Source of the DNA: an uncultured Glaciecola sp.
GTDB taxonomy: Bacteria; Pseudomonadota; Gammaproteobacteria; Enterobacterales; Alteromonadaceae
Direction of reading: 5' to 3'
NCBI GenBank assembly: GCA_937125395.1
Contig: CAKZLI010000016.1
Location: forward strand, 18,022 to 82,021
DNA length: 64,000 nucleotides
Below the pieces are notes generated by a model. The model made no database searches and was not told where the DNA came from. It saw only the letters and a program-made list of their open reading frames with translations. The position numbers were made by a program, and so were the translations under genes. Below are positions 19,295 to 29,026 of the stretch, piece after piece; within the stretch, counting starts at the first letter, position 1, and each line of letters begins with the position of its first letter.

Positions 19295-20971
19295 ATGTGT
19301 GGTATTTTCGGGATCCTGGACATCAAATCAGATGTGGCAGAATTACGCACTCAAGCTTTAGAGCTGTCTAAATTACTTCGTCATCGCGGACCAGACTGGT
19401 CTGGCATTTGGAATAATGATAACGCGATTTTATGCCACGAACGTTTAGCTATTGTAGACGTTGACACTGGCGCACAACCGCTTATCTCAAGTAATGGTCA
19501 GCAAATACTCGCCGTCAATGGTGAGATTTACAATCACCAAACACTGGCTAACGAATTTGCATCAAGCTATGATTTTGCAACTAAATCAGATTGCGAAGTT
19601 ATCCTGCCTTTGTATCAAGAATTTGGTAACAGCTTTGTCGATAAACTCGAAGGGATGTTTGCCTTCGTATTATATGATCAAGACAAAAATAGTTACCTGA
19701 TCGCACGTGACCACATAGGCATCATTCCCTTGTACACCGGTTATGACGAGTTTGGTAATTTTTACGTAGCCTCAGAGATGAAAGCACTAGTGCCGGTATG
19801 TAAGACGGTGAGTGAATTCCCACCGGGTCATTACTTAGATAGCTCAACTGGCGAACTGGTCAAATACTATCAGCGTGATTGGATGCAGTATGACGCGGTC
19901 AAGGATAATCAAACGAATTTAGACGATTTAAAGGCAGCATTTGAAAAATCAGTCAAATCGCATTTAATGTCCGATGTACCTTATGCGGTGTTGCTTTCGG
20001 GTGGACTTGATTCATCGTTAGTCTCGGCTGTCGCGGCGCAATATGTTGCCAAGCGGGTTGAAGACGGTGACCAAAGCGATGCGTGGTGGCCTCGTTTGCA
20101 TTCATTTGCTGTAGGTTTGGAAGGCGCACCTGATTTACTTGCTGCTCAAAAAGTAGCAGATATGATCGGTACTGTACATCACGAAATTCATTTCACTATT
20201 CAAGAAGGCTTAGATGCTATTCGCGATGTGATTTATTATTTAGAAACGTATGACACGACGACAATCCGTGCTGCAACTCCAATGTATTTGATGACTCGCA
20301 AAATCAAAGCAATGGGTATCAAAATGGTCTTGTCAGGCGAAGGGGCTGATGAGATATTTGGTGGGTATTTATATTTCCATAAAGCGCCAAATGCCAAAGA
20401 GTTTCATGAAGAAACTGTCCGTAAACTAGACCGCCTGCATATGTTTGACTGTGCGCGTGCGAATAAATCTACGTCAGCATGGGGTGTGGAAGCTCGAGTT
20501 CCGTTCCTCGATAAAGAATTTATTGATGTTGCAATGCGCCTTAATCCACAAGACAAAATGTGTCTTGATGGCAAAATGGAAAAATGGATTTTACGTAAAG
20601 CCTTTGACGATAATTCATACTTACCTGATGAAGTATTATGGCGCCAAAAAGAACAATTTGGTGATGGCGTCGGTTATTCGTGGATTGATTCAATTCGTGA
20701 TTTTGTCGAAGACCAAGTCTCAGATCAACAATTATCTAATGCTGGCTTTCGCTTTCCGATTAACACCCCTGACACGAAAGAAGGATACTTCTATCGAACG
20801 ATTTTTGAAGGATATTTTCCACAAGAATCAGCAGCTCAGTGTGTGCCTAGCGGTAAGTCAATTGCTTGCTCGACGGTTGAAGCATTGGAATGGGACGCAA
20901 GTTTCAAGAATAACGCCGACCCATCAGGTCGCTCAATGAAAGATATCCATCAACAAGCTCCAAGCGCTTAA
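19295..20971 (+). CDS. asnB: Asparagine synthase B, glutamine-hydrolysing
   Basis: AsnB makes asparagine from aspartate, ATP and glutamine. The 558-residue product starts with MCGIFGI, which leaves Cys2 as the glutaminase nucleophile; RHRGPDWSG, HERLAIVD and NGEIYNH belong to the N-terminal amidotransferase domain. The synthetase domain has the PP-loop LSGGLDSSL at about residue 233 and GEGADEIFGGY further on. Length is normal. A 277-base gap upstream holds the previous terminator and probably the promoter (TATAAT at 19197-19202). The stop codon overlaps the stop of the convergent gene by three bases. Confidence 0.96.
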   Translation: MCGIFGILDIKSDVAELRTQALELSKLLRHRGPDWSGIWNNDNAILCHERLAIVDVDTGAQPLISSNGQQILAVNGEIYNHQTLANEFASSYDFATKSDCEVILPLYQEFGNSFVDKLEGMFAFVLYDQDKNSYLIARDHIGIIPLYTGYDEFGNFYVASEMKALVPVCKTVSEFPPGHYLDSSTGELVKYYQRDWMQYDAVKDNQTNLDDLKAAFEKSVKSHLMSDVPYAVLLSGGLDSSLVSAVAAQYVAKRVEDGDQSDAWWPRLHSFAVGLEGAPDLLAAQKVADMIGTVHHEIHFTIQEGLDAIRDVIYYLETYDTTTIRAATPMYLMTRKIKAMGIKMVLSGEGADEIFGGYLYFHKAPNAKEFHEETVRKLDRLHMFDCARANKSTSAWGVEARVPFLDKEFIDVAMRLNPQDKMCLDGKMEKWILRKAFDDNSYLPDEVLWRQKEQFGDGVGYSWIDSIRDFVEDQVSDQQLSNAGFRFPINTPDTKEGYFYRTIFEGYFPQESAAQCVPSGKSIACSTVEALEWDASFKNNADPSGRSMKDIHQQAPSA

Positions 20972-21867
20972 CGGATAATTTGATACCACAACGCGCTGTT
21001 TTCAGTTGGGGTATTGACGGGTAAAAGTGGGTTAGTTAGCGAAATTAACTCTCTTTTATCCAGTCCAAGTTGTGCAATAATTGGTGCATACGTCTGATTA
21101 AACAACGCATCAAACGAACCATCCTGTAACGCAATATTTAATCCCTTAGCAAGTAACTTTTCTAATATCCCATCCCGTTTATTCACAAAAAAATACGTCG
21201 CAGATGGATACTGTAATACATAGTTAGGTTCAATCAGCAGCGATTTAGCTAAATTCGGTTGCTGCAATTCATCCAGTGCTTCGATTATAGAACGTGGAAA
21301 AATATCCGCTTGTTGTCGATGCATAATAGCAAAGGCTTCATCGTAGTTAGTGGCACTCACTACATTAAAGCCATTGGATTGCAAAATCTTAGTGTCCGGC
21401 CAATCCATTCCTTGCACAGCATAATTATCACGCAAAGGCGTACTTTCCAACTGTGACAATTTGTTTGGATGAACTAACAATACTCGCCAGCCTATCAATC
21501 CCTTATAAATGGGGATCCGTATCGCTTTAAAATCTGCCTCACGTTGCTCATCGGTCATTGACCAAACAACATTAACAGTGCGATTATTTTCTAATAAACT
21601 GAGCGCCCTCCCCTGCAAAATAACGTCATCCGATGCAATTAATTCATATCGAACTCCGGTTTTTTGTAAGGCTAAATCTAATAATTTTACGACATACTGC
21701 GCATGAATACTCTGTTCTACAGGAGGTTTGGGGTAGGTAATTGTCCAAATTGCAGACAGTGCAACCGAAGGGTAAACAAGCCCACAGATGCACACCAAGA
21801 ATAAAGCAACATAGCGTTTATTCTTGCGGTATGGCGATGTGATTGGATCAATCAATAACATGTACAT
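20968..21867 (-). CDS. Periplasmic solute-binding-like protein (SBP family 3 type)
   Basis: The 299-residue product has a short basic N-terminus, a hydrophobic stretch and a probable signal peptidase site after ALS at about residue 39. The remainder resembles the orphan extracellular solute-binding family 3 proteins common in marine gammaproteobacteria: WTITYPKPPVEQS, VVWSMTDEQRE and a C-terminal lobe ending in DGSFDALFNQTY. No transporter genes are adjacent, so the ligand and partner are unknown; some such proteins act as sensors. Two ATG codons (21867 and 21861) are possible and neither has a clear ribosome-binding site. Confidence 0.7.
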   Translation of the reverse strand: MYMLLIDPITSPYRKNKRYVALFLVCICGLVYPSVALSAIWTITYPKPPVEQSIHAQYVVKLLDLALQKTGVRYELIASDDVILQGRALSLLENNRTVNVVWSMTDEQREADFKAIRIPIYKGLIGWRVLLVHPNKLSQLESTPLRDNYAVQGMDWPDTKILQSNGFNVVSATNYDEAFAIMHRQQADIFPRSIIEALDELQQPNLAKSLLIEPNYVLQYPSATYFFVNKRDGILEKLLAKGLNIALQDGSFDALFNQTYAPIIAQLGLDKRELISLTNPLLPVNTPTENSALWYQIIR

Positions 21868-21916
21868 CTATCAAATTTAAACAAAGCGATAGCATAACTG
21901 TAGCATTATTAACCGT

Positions 21917-22600
21917 TTATTCAATACCTATAAATTTATGGGTTTGTAATGACAAACGCCAATTCCTAGCAATACAGGTACTTATTGCTAATTCGGTTGC
22001 ACGGGCCTGTTGGGATATCGGTTGTAAATAGATCGCTGTTGTCTCAGGCACTGGACACGCAATTAATAAGGCAAGTAATTCATCGACGTGTTTTTGCATC
22101 GCGATAGCGTGTTTTATCTCATTGGCGCGAGCCATAGCACTTGGCAATATAGGCAATTTACCTGGCATATTGATTTTGGGCGATACGGTGACAAATACCG
22201 CATCATCACAGCGCACTGCAAACGTGCCACTTGTTTCAATCTGAACCGAAAACCCTCGGGCAATTAATGTTTGCGTTAAGGGTAATAAGTCATGCATCGC
22301 CGGCTCACCACCTGTAATGACGATATGCTGAGCGTTGTAGCCACGCAGTGTATATTCGTCCAACAAATCCTCAACACTCATTATACTATGAGTGGGCGCT
22401 TCTGCTGATTTTTTACGCAATTGTATAATCGGTATAATATCAGCGCTATCCACCGCCCAAGTGTGTTGAGTATCGCACCATGGACACCCTACTGGACACC
22501 CTTGCAGGCGAATAAATACCGATGGGACTCCTGTATATTGACCTTCACCTTGAATCGATTCAAAAATTTCATTGATTGGGTATGTGAGTGATTGGGGCAT
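21917..22600 (-). CDS. queE: 7-carboxy-7-deazaguanine synthase QueE
   Basis: QueE is a radical SAM enzyme that converts 6-carboxytetrahydropterin to 7-carboxy-7-deazaguanine in the queuosine pathway. The 227-residue protein has [12 protein letters not shown] at the start and the cluster motif [14 protein letters not shown] near residue 31; [10 protein letters not shown] follows. The ATG at 22600 has AGGATG upstream at a normal spacing; an upstream in-frame extension is hydrophobic and lacks family similarity. It is divergent from queC, the next enzyme in the same pathway. Confidence 0.94.
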   Translation of the reverse strand: MPQSLTYPINEIFESIQGEGQYTGVPSVFIRLQGCPVGCPWCDTQHTWAVDSADIIPIIQLRKKSAEAPTHSIMSVEDLLDEYTLRGYNAQHIVITGGEPAMHDLLPLTQTLIARGFSVQIETSGTFAVRCDDAVFVTVSPKINMPGKLPILPSAMARANEIKHAIAMQKHVDELLALLIACPVPETTAIYLQPISQQARATELAISTCIARNWRLSLQTHKFIGIE

Positions 22601-22770
22601 ATTACATCCTGAACTTGAACATAGCAGATAACTATCATTGGCGAAGTGCGCATAATACATTAAAATACATGATATTAAACACACAATCACAAAGCGTATT
22701 ACCGATAATGACACATTCAAGCATTCCAACCTCTCCTCAATCCAGTCACCGCGATCCTAAAAATCAGTCC

Positions 22771-23442
22771 ATGACCAAACAAGCAGTGATCATTTATTCT
22801 GGTGGTATGGACTCGTTTACGTTATTACATCATGTCTTAGCAACCGGATTAGCTCGCCATGAGATTGCGGCTTTAACGTTTGATTATGGGCAAAAACACA
22901 GTAAAGAAATACAATACGCTAAACATGTTTGTACAGAATTAGGCATTGCACATAAAATTGTTGATATACGCAGTATCAATAGCCTACTGGGTGGATCATC
23001 TTTGACTGACGATATCGCTATTCCTGAAGGCCATTATGAAGCAGAAAACATGCAATCAACGGTTGTTCCTAATCGCAATATGATTTTATTATCACTGGCC
23101 GTTGCCTACGCCGTGTCTTTAGAAGCCAGTCAAGTTTATTATGGCGCACATGGTGGTGACCATGCCATTTACCCAGATTGCCGCCCTGAATTTGTTGCCA
23201 AAATGGATGCCGTTTGCCAAATAGCAAACTATCAATCGGTAAGTATCCAAACGCCATTTATTGCGCATACCAAAATAGAGATATTACGCCGAGGCATTGA
23301 ATTAGGCCTTGATTATAGCCACACATGGACATGTTATAATGGACGTGACAAAGCATGTGGACAATGTGGTGCCTGTGTTGAACGCGTAGAAGCCTTTACC
23401 GAGAATGGCTTAATTGATCCCATCCCTTATGAGCCAAGTTAA
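22771..23442 (+). CDS. queC: 7-cyano-7-deazaguanine synthase QueC
   Basis: QueC uses ATP and ammonia to convert 7-carboxy-7-deazaguanine to preQ0. The 223-residue form begins [17 protein letters not shown], placing the PP-loop SGGMDS at residues 10-15; the zinc site is [15 protein letters not shown] near residue 190. In-frame ATGs at 22708 and 22588 would add residues with no family counterpart, but no start has a clear ribosome-binding site, so the N-terminus is uncertain. Divergence from queE across about 170 bases suggests shared control; I see no preQ1 riboswitch core there. Confidence 0.93.
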   Translation: MTKQAVIIYSGGMDSFTLLHHVLATGLARHEIAALTFDYGQKHSKEIQYAKHVCTELGIAHKIVDIRSINSLLGGSSLTDDIAIPEGHYEAENMQSTVVPNRNMILLSLAVAYAVSLEASQVYYGAHGGDHAIYPDCRPEFVAKMDAVCQIANYQSVSIQTPFIAHTKIEILRRGIELGLDYSHTWTCYNGRDKACGQCGACVERVEAFTENGLIDPIPYEPS

Positions 23443-23493
23443 GCGCATTGTGTTGAGATGCCATTACTCCATTGTGATACGGTAGAACGAATT

Positions 23494-24420
23494 TCAATGC
23501 AGCTGAGATTCAATCACAAAATGCCTTAATTCCTTGATTAAATGTCGCAAGACCGGGTTCAAACGTGTGTTTTTACCATTCATAACGAACAATTCATGCG
23601 TGAACGTAAACATGTTGCCTCCGCCGACAGCAACAAGACCTAAAGCAACGCCTGATTCCTTTGCCATGTAATCAGGTAATAACCCCACGTATTTGCCAGT
23701 CATAATCGCTGCCATGCACGCATCAAAGGTATCGGAAAAGGTCTGAATCGACATTCGGTAATCATCCTCAATATAATTAGACGAGGATAAACCCGAGATG
23801 CCAATGGCTGGAAAGTCTTCAATATTGACGTGTTTCGGTAAGATTGTTTTATATTTGGCTAATGGATGACTTGGCGCACAATAAAGTCTCCCCGTAAACT
23901 GTGTGCCCGTTTGATGGAATACTACAGACTCTGGCTTGAGCATATCATAGGTCGATAACACCAGATGACATTCACCTGACAAGGCAACATGTTCGACCTC
24001 ATGATACAAACGATGTTGAATATTAACGTGAATATCGTCGTATTTTTTCATGGTAGATTGGACTGCACGACTGATAGCGAGATGCACCGATAGAGGCAAA
24101 CCGGCCATGACGACTAAAGTGAGGTGACCTGAATAATCGTCATGTAAATTTTTGAGATTAAACACAAAGTTATCAAACGAATTAAAAATACGTTTAGTTT
24201 CTTGGTAAACAACCTCACCTTCTTTGGTGATTTGAAAGCCCCCGCGTCCACGATGGCATAAGATAAGATCTAGGCGCTCTTCGAGTTTCTTGATAGCTGC
24301 GCTGATGTTGGGGCGTTGCATCCTTAATACCGATTCAGCAGCTGTAAATCCGTTACATGAGGCTACCGCATAAAAAACCCGAAGTAACTTAATATCGGAT
24401 TCCTGCAAGCGATTAAGCAT
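23494..24420 (-). CDS. LysR-family transcriptional regulator
   Basis: The 308-residue protein has the LysR winged helix-turn-helix at residues 1-65 (LLRVFYAVASCNGFTAAE, then RPNISAAIKKLEERL) and a periplasmic-binding-protein-like effector domain after about residue 90. The target is unknown; LysR regulators usually control a divergent gene, but here the upstream neighbour (uvrB) is on the same strand, so control is probably remote or autoregulatory. A LysR-type inverted repeat sits 29 bases before the start. It is convergent with queC. Confidence 0.9.
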   Translation of the reverse strand: MLNRLQESDIKLLRVFYAVASCNGFTAAESVLRMQRPNISAAIKKLEERLDLILCHRGRGGFQITKEGEVVYQETKRIFNSFDNFVFNLKNLHDDYSGHLTLVVMAGLPLSVHLAISRAVQSTMKKYDDIHVNIQHRLYHEVEHVALSGECHLVLSTYDMLKPESVVFHQTGTQFTGRLYCAPSHPLAKYKTILPKHVNIEDFPAIGISGLSSSNYIEDDYRMSIQTFSDTFDACMAAIMTGKYVGLLPDYMAKESGVALGLVAVGGGNMFTFTHELFVMNGKNTRLNPVLRHLIKELRHFVIESQLH

Positions 24421-24448
24421 AAATGTACCTTAAGTAACCTTAACAATA

Positions 24449-24466
24449 GGTATGATTTGCAATACC
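24449..24466 (-). promoter_or_regulatory. Candidate LysR-type operator
   Basis: GGTAT (24449-24453) and ATACC (24462-24466) form an inverted repeat with an 8-base spacer, fitting the T-N11-A layout of LysR sites, directly upstream of the LysR gene. Autoregulation is inferred from position only. Confidence 0.4.
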
Positions 24467-24536
24467 ATAAAGCTTAGTCAAGATTACTTAGTGTGCAAGT
24501 ATTATGTTAACTGGACGAAATCATGAAGTTAATTGG

Positions 24537-26555
24537 TTATGAAATTTTGACAATCTCTGCTCGAAGCTTTTCAATATCGTCACGCAATGCACCTGCTTTT
24601 TCAAATTCCAGCTCACGCGCGGCCTCAAACATATCTTTTTCGAGTTCAGTGACTTTATCCATCATTTGCGTGGCTGTCATTTTCTGGAAGGTCTTTTCTT
24701 TTTCAGCAATCTTCCGTAAACGAACCTTACCTGCAGCAGGATGTGCAGTTTCATCACCCACGTCCATTATATCTGTAATCGGTTTGTTTAATGAATGCGG
24801 CACAATCCCATTGCGTTCATTATGCTCAATTTGTTTGTTGCGGCGACGATCCGTTTCATCAATCGCACGTTGCATCGACCCGGTGATTTTGTCACCATAA
24901 AAAATCGCATGCCCATTGATATGACGAGCAGCCCGGCCTATAGTTTGGATTAATGATTTATCTGCCCGTAAGAAGCCCTCTTTATCCGCATCCAAGATCG
25001 CAACCAAAGAGACCTCTGGCATATCCAAACCTTCACGTAATAAGTTGATACCAACGATGACATCAAATACGCCGATACGTAAATCACGAATGATTTCGAT
25101 ACGTTCAACAGTATCAATGTCTGAGTGCAGGTAGCGCACTTTGACCCCATTTTCGTTGAGGTAATCGGAGAGATCTTCCGCCATCCGTTTGGTCAATGTG
25201 GTAATGAGTACCCGCTCATTGACCGCAACGCGTTTATGGATTTCGGATAACACATCATCGACTTGAGTCGCCACTGGTCGAATTTCAATGTGCGGATCTA
25301 ATAGGCCGGTAGGACGCACGACTTGCTCAATCACATCCCCTTCACAGCGTTCTAATTCGTACTTACCCGGCGTTGCCGACACATAGATAGTTTGCGGAGC
25401 AATATGCACAAACTCGTCAAATTTTAATGGTCGATTATCCAATGCCGAGGGTAACCGAAAACCATATTCAACTAAGGTTTCTTTGCGTGATCTATCCCCT
25501 TTATACATCGCACCAATTTGCGAGACGGTGACATGAGATTCATCAATCATCAATAAGCCATCTTTGGGAAAGTAATCGATTAATGTGGGGGGTGGATCAC
25601 CAGGATTGCGCCCTGACAAATACCGGGAATAGTTCTCAATACCTGAGCAATAACCTAACTCCAACATCATCTCAATATCAAATTGAGTTCGTTGAGAGAT
25701 ACGTTGCTCTTCAATTAATTTGTTGACTTCTAGTAGCTGTGCTTTTCGATCTACCAACTCAAGTTTGATACGTTCGATAGCCTCGACTATTTTTTCTCGC
25801 GGCGTCACATAATGCGTTTTAGGAAAGACGGTTGCTCTCGCAACAACTTTATCAACCACGCCAGTTAGTGGGTCAAATAAGCTGATCCGTTCAATTTCTT
25901 CATCAAACAATTCGACTCTGACAGCTTGTTTTTCACTATCAGCAGGAAAAATATCAATGACATCGCCCCGCACCCGAAATGTCCCCCGCTCAAAGGCAAT
26001 ATCATTTCGTTGGTATTGTAACTCAGCCAAACGACGTAACACATCACGTTGGTCCATCGTATCGCCTTGGCGAAAGTGCAATAGCATTTTCATATAAGAT
26101 TCAGGATCACCCAAACCATAAATAGCAGACACACTGGCAATAATAATAACATCTCGACGCTCTATTAATGCTTTAGTCGCGGACAAACGCATTTGTTCGA
26201 TGTGTTCATTAATAGACGAGTCTTTTTCAATAAATGTATCAGTACTAGGTACATAAGCCTCAGGCTGGTAATAATCATAATACGAAACAAAATATTCCAC
26301 GGCATTATTCGGAAAAAACTCCTTCATTTCTCCGTATAATTGCGCAGCTAAGGTTTTGTTATGTGCCAAGATAAGCGTCGGTCGTTGCACTTCACTGATC
26401 ACGTTAGCCATGGTAAATGTTTTACCTGAACCTGTTACCCCGAGTAAAGTTTGGCATGCAAGCCCATCATTAATCCCTTCAACTAAACTTGCGATAGCAG
26501 TTGGCTGGTCCCCGGCTGGAGAATATTTTGAATGCAGTTGAAACGTTTTTGACAT
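24537..26555 (-). CDS. uvrB: Excinuclease ABC subunit UvrB
   Basis: UvrB is the DNA-damage verification helicase of nucleotide excision repair, loaded by UvrA and joined by UvrC. The 672-residue product is full length: Walker [11 protein letters not shown] at residues 39-48, the beta-hairpin [10 protein letters not shown] near residue 93, helicase motifs including LIDESHVT and [10 protein letters not shown], and the C-terminal UVR motif ([20 protein letters not shown] region). The start lies six bases after the MATE gene stop, so it may be co-transcribed with that pump. I see no CTGT-N8-ACAG LexA box upstream of either gene. Confidence 0.97.
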   Translation of the reverse strand: MSKTFQLHSKYSPAGDQPTAIASLVEGINDGLACQTLLGVTGSGKTFTMANVISEVQRPTLILAHNKTLAAQLYGEMKEFFPNNAVEYFVSYYDYYQPEAYVPSTDTFIEKDSSINEHIEQMRLSATKALIERRDVIIIASVSAIYGLGDPESYMKMLLHFRQGDTMDQRDVLRRLAELQYQRNDIAFERGTFRVRGDVIDIFPADSEKQAVRVELFDEEIERISLFDPLTGVVDKVVARATVFPKTHYVTPREKIVEAIERIKLELVDRKAQLLEVNKLIEEQRISQRTQFDIEMMLELGYCSGIENYSRYLSGRNPGDPPPTLIDYFPKDGLLMIDESHVTVSQIGAMYKGDRSRKETLVEYGFRLPSALDNRPLKFDEFVHIAPQTIYVSATPGKYELERCEGDVIEQVVRPTGLLDPHIEIRPVATQVDDVLSEIHKRVAVNERVLITTLTKRMAEDLSDYLNENGVKVRYLHSDIDTVERIEIIRDLRIGVFDVIVGINLLREGLDMPEVSLVAILDADKEGFLRADKSLIQTIGRAARHINGHAIFYGDKITGSMQRAIDETDRRRNKQIEHNERNGIVPHSLNKPITDIMDVGDETAHPAAGKVRLRKIAEKEKTFQKMTATQMMDKVTELEKDMFEAARELEFEKAGALRDDIEKLRAEIVKIS

Positions 26556-26561
26556 AGATAA

Positions 26562-27947
26562 TTATTCGCTTGTGACTTCGTGTAATTGTGTTTGGTAAAT
26601 GTGACGGCGAAACCAATAAAAAGATAACGCTGCCATGACAAGGTTGGCTATCACTGCCCCAATGAATATTCCATGTAACCCATACCATATACTCCCTAAA
26701 TAACAAAAAGGGACAAAAAATAAAAATAAACGTAGCGCATTAAGTAACAGCGCGGACATCGGCTGATGAATCGCATTAAATGCAGAATTGGTGAGTACGA
26801 CTACGCCTTGTAAACCATAGCCAAATGGTACTATCATCAAAAAGAGTGTAATCAATTGGGCTACCCCCGGTTCTTTGGCAAATATCTGTGCGATATACCC
26901 AGATAAACCGTACAGCACAAAAAACACAAGCAGTTGAAAGCCCAATACAAAGCCAATAGCGATTTTGTAAGCACTGTACACACGGTTCATTTTATTGGCG
27001 CCCATATTTTGTGAAATTAACGGCGGTAAAGACATCGATAATGCGAGCATTACAATACATGCAATCGATTCTAGTCGTCCGCCAACTCCCCATGCCGCAA
27101 CTGCCGCATTACCATAGTCAGCGACAATAGCTGTCACTATCCCTGCAGAAATAGGGGTCAACATATTCGCCCCAGCAGCAGGGATGCCAATTTTAACAAT
27201 ACCACTGATATTATTTATAAATTCTGTTGCCGTGAGTAGCCGAGGGATCACCAGTTTACGTTTCATCAGTAGGACCAAAATCCACACCACACCAACAGCC
27301 CAAGCAATCGCGGTAGCGATGGCTGCACCTTGGATCCCTAAACCGATAAAGGGCCCATAACCAAAAATCAGCAATGGATCTAATGCTGCATTGATTGCAC
27401 CGCAAGCCGCCATAATAATACTTGGGGTTTTAGTATCTCCATCAGCGCGTAATACACTGTTCCCGACCATTGGCACTGACAACAACACCCCAGCAACATA
27501 CCAAATAGTCATGTAATCTGATATGGGTTCGAGTAATGCGGGACTTGCTCCTAATAAGGTAAATACGGGTTCGATGGTGTTAATACCAATAAATGACAAC
27601 AAACCCACCAGGCATATCACAATCATTATTGCAGCCGTAGCGGCTAATTGCGCCTTAGCCGTTTGCTTCGCACCTAATAATTTAGCAATAACGGCTGACG
27701 TACCAATCCCTAAACCAATATTCAAACTGATAACGGTGAACGTAACAGGAAAGGTAAAACTAATAGCAGCTAATTCTTGTGTCCCTAATAAACTAATAAA
27801 AAACGTATCTACTAGGCCAAACGTCATTAACATGATCATGCCCAAAATCATTGGGACTGTCATGTTCGTTAAGGTTTTTTTGATGTCGCCCTCTAACATA
27901 GGGTTTATTTTTTCTGATGAAGCAGAATGATTGGTTTGGCTTGTCAC
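26562..27947 (-). CDS. MATE family efflux transporter
   Basis: The 461-residue polytopic protein has the MATE fold pattern, two similar halves of six helices, with PMILGMIMLMTFGLVDTFFIS in the first helix region split by the usual ISLLGTQELAAI turn. MATE pumps export cationic drugs and metabolites using Na+ or H+; the substrate here is unknown. Translation starts at a GTG (27945-27947) with AAGGA six bases upstream. It reads into uvrB with a six-base gap, an unusual pairing. Confidence 0.92.
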   Translation of the reverse strand: MTSQTNHSASSEKINPMLEGDIKKTLTNMTVPMILGMIMLMTFGLVDTFFISLLGTQELAAISFTFPVTFTVISLNIGLGIGTSAVIAKLLGAKQTAKAQLAATAAIMIVICLVGLLSFIGINTIEPVFTLLGASPALLEPISDYMTIWYVAGVLLSVPMVGNSVLRADGDTKTPSIIMAACGAINAALDPLLIFGYGPFIGLGIQGAAIATAIAWAVGVVWILVLLMKRKLVIPRLLTATEFINNISGIVKIGIPAAGANMLTPISAGIVTAIVADYGNAAVAAWGVGGRLESIACIVMLALSMSLPPLISQNMGANKMNRVYSAYKIAIGFVLGFQLLVFFVLYGLSGYIAQIFAKEPGVAQLITLFLMIVPFGYGLQGVVVLTNSAFNAIHQPMSALLLNALRLFLFFVPFCYLGSIWYGLHGIFIGAVIANLVMAALSFYWFRRHIYQTQLHEVTSE

Positions 27948-28315
27948 AAATTGTCCTTTTTTAGAGCGCTAAGCATAACACGAATAAACTAATAACTAAG
28001 GAGAATATCGAACCTGAGTATGGATGGCATAAACGGCCATTGCGAAGTGCCATATTTTTGACCAATGTCACTGAGAAACCTGGTCTTTTCTTGTACAAGC
28101 TCCGTTTATTATCACGTCATCAAGATGTTATGCACATCAAATTAAAAACATCAATAATATGCTACAAAATAACCAGCCTTGTTGAATCAATTATCCCTAA
28201 CACTCACAAGCAATTGATTTTAATAGATTTTCTACTGTCAATCGCTTTATTTTTCAGTTTGTATCTTGACTGGCTACATTATACTCATAAATGCTTTTAA
28301 TAAAGTAATACACAT

Positions 28316-28342
28316 ACTTATCCACAGTTATGGTGGATAAGT
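28316..28342. promoter_or_regulatory. Perfect palindrome containing a DnaA box pair
   Basis: ACTTATCCAC (28316-28325) and GTGGATAAGT (28333-28342) are exact reverse complements with a 7-base centre. The left arm plus one base gives TTATCCACA, the canonical DnaA box; the right arm read on the other strand gives TTATCCACC, one mismatch. No T run follows on either strand, so a protein-binding site is more likely than a terminator. Confidence 0.5.
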
Positions 28343-28547
28343 TAAAAAACCGTTATATGACAAAGTATTGACTCCTTTAACCTGTTTTTTTTGTTAGTGA
28401 ACGCTTACCTGATAAGAATATATTTATGGTATAAATAAAATTAACACTGTACTTATGAACAGTGCATAAGAGTTTTTAATCACAAAGTAATCTATATTGA
28501 TACTTTTTTGGAATATAGATAAATATGAAAATAAATAATGTTTTTAG

Positions 28548-28576
28548 TTGACACAAGGCGACTCGATATTTAATAT
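28548..28576 (+). promoter_or_regulatory. tRNA-Asn promoter
   Basis: TTGACA (28548-28553) and TAATAT (28571-28576) are separated by exactly 17 bases and followed by a GC-rich discriminator (TCGCGCTCG), the usual layout of strong, stringently controlled stable RNA promoters. It lies 23 bases before the first tRNA. Confidence 0.85.
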
Positions 28577-28599
28577 TCGCGCTCGTTGAAACTCTCAAC

Positions 28600-28676
28600 T
28601 CCCCCTTAGCTCAGTTGGTTAGAGCGACGGACTGTTAATCCGCAGGTCCCCCGTTCGAGTCGGGGAGGGGGAGCCA
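28600..28676 (+). tRNA. tRNA-Asn (GTT)
   Basis: The acceptor stem TCCCCCT pairs with AGGGGGA; the anticodon loop CTGTTAATC carries GTT with a CGGA/TCCG stem, the T-loop is GTTCGAGTC, and CCA is encoded at the 3' end. It is 77 bases long. It is the first of two nearly identical copies. Confidence 0.97.
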
Positions 28677-28703
28677 GTTTCATCGAATGTTTTGTTTTGC
28701 GCT

Positions 28704-28780
28704 TCCCCCTTAGCTCAGCTGGTTAGAGCGACGGACTGTTAATCCGCAGGTCCCCCGTTCGAGTCGGGGAGGGGGAGCCA
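28704..28780 (+). tRNA. tRNA-Asn (GTT), second copy
   Basis: It has the same acceptor, anticodon and T arms as the first copy, with one difference in the D-loop (CAGCTGG instead of CAGTTGG) and an encoded CCA. It starts 27 bases after the first copy and is probably on the same transcript. The following 246 bases up to rnfA hold no gene that I can see. Confidence 0.97.
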
Positions 28781-29026
28781 ATCAAACACTTAGTTACAAC
28801 ATTTCATAATCGCCCCCATTACACATATCAATATATATTCTAGTAGTTACTACTCCGCTAAGCTTATTCGTAATTACAGCAATGTTTACACTTAATTTGT
28901 TTTTATTACATAATAAACACCATATTTAGCCATCATTTAAGACTTTATCCATTGTTTCTTAACCCGTTTCAACCGATAATACCATTATATTTATTTCTTA
29001 ATAATTAGCCAAAGAACTCGCTTTCT

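Larger units (their letters stand above)
27948..28599. other. Gene-poor 652-base intergenic region
   Basis: AT-rich region between the MATE gene (reading away to the left) and the tRNA genes. It holds the MATE promoter side, a DnaA-box palindrome (28316-28342) and the tRNA promoter (28548-28576). An 86-codon reading frame at 28040-28300 has no convincing ribosome-binding site or family resemblance and is not annotated. Confidence 0.6.

Noticed and set aside
27948..28040. LexA box upstream of the MATE-uvrB unit
   Set aside because: No CTGT-N8-ACAG pattern found by reading this stretch or the end of the MATE gene.
28040..28300. 86-codon frame left of the tRNA-Asn genes
   Set aside because: No clear ribosome-binding site, no family pattern, and composition like the surrounding AT-rich gap.
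28600..28780. Integrated element at the tRNA-Asn genes
   Set aside because: No integrase, no flanking 3'-end duplication of the tRNA and normal core genes (rnf) follow.
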